64,000 nt of DNA, from positions 16,232,728 to 16,296,727 of the forward strand of contig JBBCBC010000016.1 of the NCBI GenBank assembly GCA_037126765.1, written 5' to 3'. Made by a program: the position numbers and the translations under genes. The DNA is from Stenogyne calaminthoides (lineage: Eukaryota > Streptophyta > Magnoliopsida > Lamiales > Lamiaceae). Position 1 is the first letter of the stretch; each line of letters begins with the position of its first letter. Shown piece after piece: positions 61,246 through 64,000 of the stretch. The notes under the pieces are model-generated. The model searched no databases, was not told the DNA's origin, and saw only the letters and a program-made list of their open reading frames with translations.

Positions 61246-61312
61246 GGGAATCGAACCTGGGTCTCCCACTCAAATGGGGAGCCCAATGGCCAGGTGGGCT
61301 AAGTCACCTGGT
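61246..61312 (-). other. tRNA-like segment with polymerase III-type boxes in the hAT element
   Basis: On the minus strand TAGCCCACCTGG (A-box-like, one mismatch) is followed about 32 bases later by a perfect B box GGTTCGATTCC. A cloverleaf does not close well and there is no A-rich tail, so this is not a tRNA gene. It may be a SINE relic or chance. Confidence 0.3.
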
Positions 61313-61331
61313 TATTTTATTTTATATTTTA

Positions 61332-61336
<5 letters not shown>

Positions 61337-61365
<29 letters not shown>
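61337..61365. repeat. TA microsatellite
   Basis: About 14 TA units within the right part of the hAT element. Confidence 0.9.
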
Positions 61366-61371
<6 letters not shown>

Positions 61372-61810
61372 TTACTTAATACTTATGTAATTATATTAAG
61401 AAAATAGTCGAAAACTAAATAATTCAGCCGCATTTCTTCTCATCTCTTCTTCTTCGCCTCTCTACTTCTTCGCGGTCGTCCCTTCACTACCGCTGGCCGC
61501 CGCAAATGGAAGGAGATCCACCGCCTAATCACATTTTGATGATTTTCGTTTGAAATATATTATCCGATTATAGTTATTTGAATCCGGCCCAGATTCGTCC
61601 GATATCCGTCCCGTATCCGTATACCGAATATTCGAATTTGTATCCGAATCCGGCTTTTCCGTATTCGACTCCAAATTCGAGAAAAAATTTAATTTAGGAT
61701 ACGGTATAAACACTATTCGTCAGTATCCGATCCGTTTTCACCCCTACAAACAACATCAGTAGAAGTAATTTTCATTACTCATTTCTATTTACCTCCAATC
61801 AAGCGGGCCC

Positions 61811-62479
61811 TCAGTTTTCAATTTTTGTTTTTCTGTCCTGCTCATTGTAAGGCTGCTGTTTAATTACTATATGAGCTTAACAAATTAAATTATATGTGGT
61901 AACATTATTTTGGAAAAATAATAGTGCAATAGATAAATTGGCTTCGACGTAACAAATTTCAAAGTCGATGACAAGTGACAGTGAAAAGAAAATGATGGGA
62001 TATTTTCCAAAGAAACCCCTAACCCAATGAAAGAAATGATTATTTAAATATTACCAATGTTAAGGAATCCAAACAAAATTGCTACGAGTAAGTCAAAGTG
62101 AAAAGTCAAGGAATCGAGGAGTTAGGTAATATGATTAAAAATTAATTAATGGAGAGAAAATAAGTAGGTATTGTGGATTCTGTCCTAAACATGGGTAAAC
62201 GTCACCATTTCTTTCACTTGCAAGTTATTGATTATATATTTAGAATTAATCCAGCGAAGGTGATTTGTATATTTTTCCAGAGCCAGAAAATGATGTTTCT
62301 AGATAAATTTAACAAAAAAAATTCTACACCAGAAAATTAATGTCTATAATAAAATTATAACAACATGAAGATTTCTCGAATTGTATATATGATTGTTACT
62401 CTACACGTAACGTACATACAATGTCAAAATGGTAATTTTAATTTAATTGTGTATATGAAACAGGCTAATTATCTTGTAT
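61811..62479. other. AT-rich spacer, no gene seen
   Basis: Short frames only and no repeat termini that I can support. Confidence 0.4.
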
Positions 62480-62715
62480 GTATCCAGGTACACTGTGCAC
62501 TCATAGTGCATTTTAGAATCATACAACTTATTATACTAAAATATGCAATTTATTTACACTGAAACGTGATATGAAAAAATAGCACGATTCAGTATAAACA
62601 AGTCGTATCTCGTATGGTTTTTTGTTTTTTTTTACAAGCATATCTCGTATGTTTTAATATAACGAGTTACGTGATTCTAAAATGCACTATGAATACACGA
62701 TGCATCTGGATGCAC
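62480..62715. mobile_element. Inverted-repeat MITE of unclear superfamily
   Basis: The left arm GTATCCAGGTACACTGTGCA and the right arm (complement GTGCATCCAGATGCATCGTG) continue into a well-paired stretch CATAGTGCATTTTAGAATCA present in both. The arms are about 65 bases. No clear target duplication was found. Confidence 0.6.
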
Positions 62716-63065
62716 ATGAGACTCACGCTATGAAACAACTCAATACGTTGCCACCGATTTGCTATCTCTTGTATTTCCATTTAATTTGTGTAATTTTATT
62801 TGATAAGCAAGAATTCTTTTAACATGTATACCGTATCAGTAGGAAATAAATTAATATGCATCTTAACAATTTAATTTAAAGTTGTACTTTAAGAGTTTAA
62901 GGATGTAGAAAAGTATTTAACCATTGTATTTGAAAAATCGCAACAATATATATATATATATATTCCTTGAATTAATGACTAATATATATATGTTCACGGA
63001 AATAGTAGTTGATTAGGAAGTCAAACTCAACACAAAAAAAAAAAATTGTGCTTGTGTATTTGATG
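62716..63065. other. Spacer with a short TA run, no gene seen
   Basis: Contains a TA microsatellite (about 62946-62963) and the left 8-bp duplication of the next element (63058-63065). Confidence 0.4.
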
Positions 63066-63434
63066 TAGGGGCGGAGAAAATACCGAAAATATCGGTATAC
63101 CGTATTTACCGTATCGAAAAATATCAATTTTATCGAAATTTTTGGTATACCGAAAAATTCGGTACGATAACGGTATGAAAATATAGAAAATTTCGGTATA
63201 CCGAAATGTTTTCGGTATACCGAAAATATTTCGGGTGTACCGGAAAAATATACCGGTATACCGAAAATATTTTCAGTATACCGGTATATACTGAAATTTC
63301 GGTACAATATCGATATGTAATATTAACATATCAAAAATTTTGGTATGCCTTCGGCATACCGAATTTTCAGTACGACAACGGTATGACATTTTTCGGTATC
63401 GAAAAATTTTGGTATGCCGTAACGTCCACGCCTA
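63066..63434. mobile_element. hAT-type MITE built of GGTATACCG motifs
   Basis: It begins TAGGGGCGGAG and ends GTCCACGCCTA (complement TAGGCGTGGAC), with a perfect 8-bp duplication ATTTGATG (63058-63065, 63435-63442). The interior is dominated by the palindrome CGGTATACCG and variants, at least ten copies in 370 bp. Non-coding. Confidence 0.88.
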
Positions 63435-63577
63435 ATTTGATGTTAATCCATTTAGGAATTGGACCCAGTTAATTACGACATTTTTTTAGATTAAAAAAAT
63501 TAATTTAAAGTATAAAGTTTCTTACACAAAAATTCATACTAGACAGTCCCCTATATGAAACGGTGCATAAAATCAAT

Positions 63578-64000
63578 GTTTTCATAACCGAACCAATGGA
63601 TCGAGACGGATCGACGGGTTCAACTGGGTCGGACCGGTTCAACGGCAGAATTTTCTATGTTTAGTTAAAAAAACAAAATAAGTATACACCTACAAAAATT
63701 TAAATATATGTTTTATAACTTTTCATATCATATTTTATAAATTTTGTCCCACCTCATACATTTATCCCACATCGAAAGTGTTGGAGAAAAATGTGAGAGG
63801 AATATAGATTTAAAATTTTAAATATTTAATATAAATTAATAAATTATTTTTTTTTAAAAAAGAAAAAAATCGGTTATTTAGGTTGAACGGTTTTTTGACA
63901 GTTCAACCGAAACCGATTATATAGGTGTTTTTTAACCGGATTACCGGCCGGTTCCCGGTTCAACCGGTTGAACTGGCCGGTTCAACCCGGTTTTGAAAAC
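63578..64000. mobile_element. Inverted-repeat element reaching the window end
   Basis: The left end GTTTTCATAACCGAACC and the last bases of the window (complement GTTTTCAAAACCGGGTTGAA) are inverted. Both subterminal zones are full of GGTTCAACCGG-type words. The right-hand duplication lies outside the window, so the superfamily is open. Confidence 0.6.

Larger units (their letters stand above)
56717..61746. mobile_element. Non-autonomous hAT (Ac-like) element, interrupted by a mariner
   Basis: The ends TAGGGGTGAAAACGGATCGG are inverted over 23 bases, and the perfect 8-bp duplication CAAACAAC flanks them (56709-56716, 61747-61754). The ends resemble those of Ac (TAGGGATGAAA). Subterminal regions are crowded with GGATTCGGAT and ATCCGGATAT-type words, expected transposase sites. 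Without the 3.9-kb mariner it is about 1.13 kb and encodes no transposase. Confidence 0.93.
56516..61810. mobile_element. Tourist-like (Harbinger) MITE split by a hAT element
   Basis: The left part 56516-56716 begins GGGTCGCTTGGTATGACTTG; the right part 61755-61810 ends CAATCAAGCGGGCCC, whose complement begins GGGCCCGCTTGATTG. CATTACT- and AGTAATGA-type words pair in the arms. TTA precedes the left end; the right side reads TCA, one change from TTA. Without the insertion it would be about 257 bp. Confidence 0.65.

Noticed and set aside
61246..61312. A tRNA gene on the minus strand
   Set aside because: The B box is perfect, but the A box has a mismatch, the T-stem does not pair well and no acceptor stem closes. 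Kept only as a low-confidence tRNA-like segment.

Overview
The window is nuclear DNA of a flowering plant, almost certainly a eudicot. It is AT-rich and packed with plant transposon families: Ty1/copia, CACTA, hAT, a plant mariner, and Stowaway- and Tourist-type MITEs. The one clear host gene is an intron-containing caffeoyl-CoA/flavonoid-type O-methyltransferase (OMT). The species cannot be named from the sequence alone. Operons, ribosome binding sites and similar bacterial features do not apply.

Region 1 (1-20369) is a retrotransposon nest. Outer copia element A starts before the window: the tail of its 5' LTR is 1-165, its primer binding site 167-178 and its 3' LTR 16166-18088. Its gag gene was split by copia element B (2576-12277, TSD TTATG). 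Both have frameshifted gag-pol. Element B also has an Asp-to-Asn codon at an integrase catalytic position, and a decayed piece of a B-like gag-pol lies in the leader of A. A palindromic MITE sits in the 3' LTR of A. Downstream are a Stowaway-like MITE and a reverse-oriented solo LTR of the A family, which lacks the palindromic MITE.

Region 2 (20573-48344) is one locus seen twice. Positions 20573-34239 and 34740-48344 are near-identical and collinear, and they meet at exactly 500 N. One copy ends and the other begins at the gap, as expected of two overlapping contig ends, or two haplotypes, that were scaffolded without merging. The shared unit holds a copia RT relic, a SIRE-like solo LTR (TSD ACAAG), a tRNA-derived SINE (TSD AAGTCATAC), the five-exon OMT gene on the minus strand with two MITEs in intron 1, a LINE tail, a minisatellite and the left end of a CACTA element. 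The first OMT copy is intact (234 codons). The second has exon 3 and exon 5 lesions.

Region 3 (45812-53547) is a complete CACTA element (TSD AAT) inside a Stowaway-like MITE. Its minus strand carries a broken TNP2 transposase and a multi-exon gene that joins a plant transposase-like (PTTA/Transposase_24) N-terminal part to an Ulp1-like cysteine protease.

Region 4 (53661-64000) holds a SINE, small repeats and a three-level nest: a Tourist-like MITE (56516-61810), cut by a hAT element (56717-61746, perfect TSD CAAACAAC), cut by a mariner (57259-61159, TSD TA). The mariner carries a broken DDD transposase on one strand and, facing it, an unrelated spliced reading frame that looks like a captured host gene. 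Three further inverted-repeat elements close the window, one with a perfect 8-bp TSD (ATTTGATG).

Apart from the methyltransferase and the unrecognised reading frame in the mariner, all coding sequence here is transposon-derived and mostly broken. Part of the damage may be consensus error, because the two copies of the duplicated unit differ in clustered, GC-rich words.
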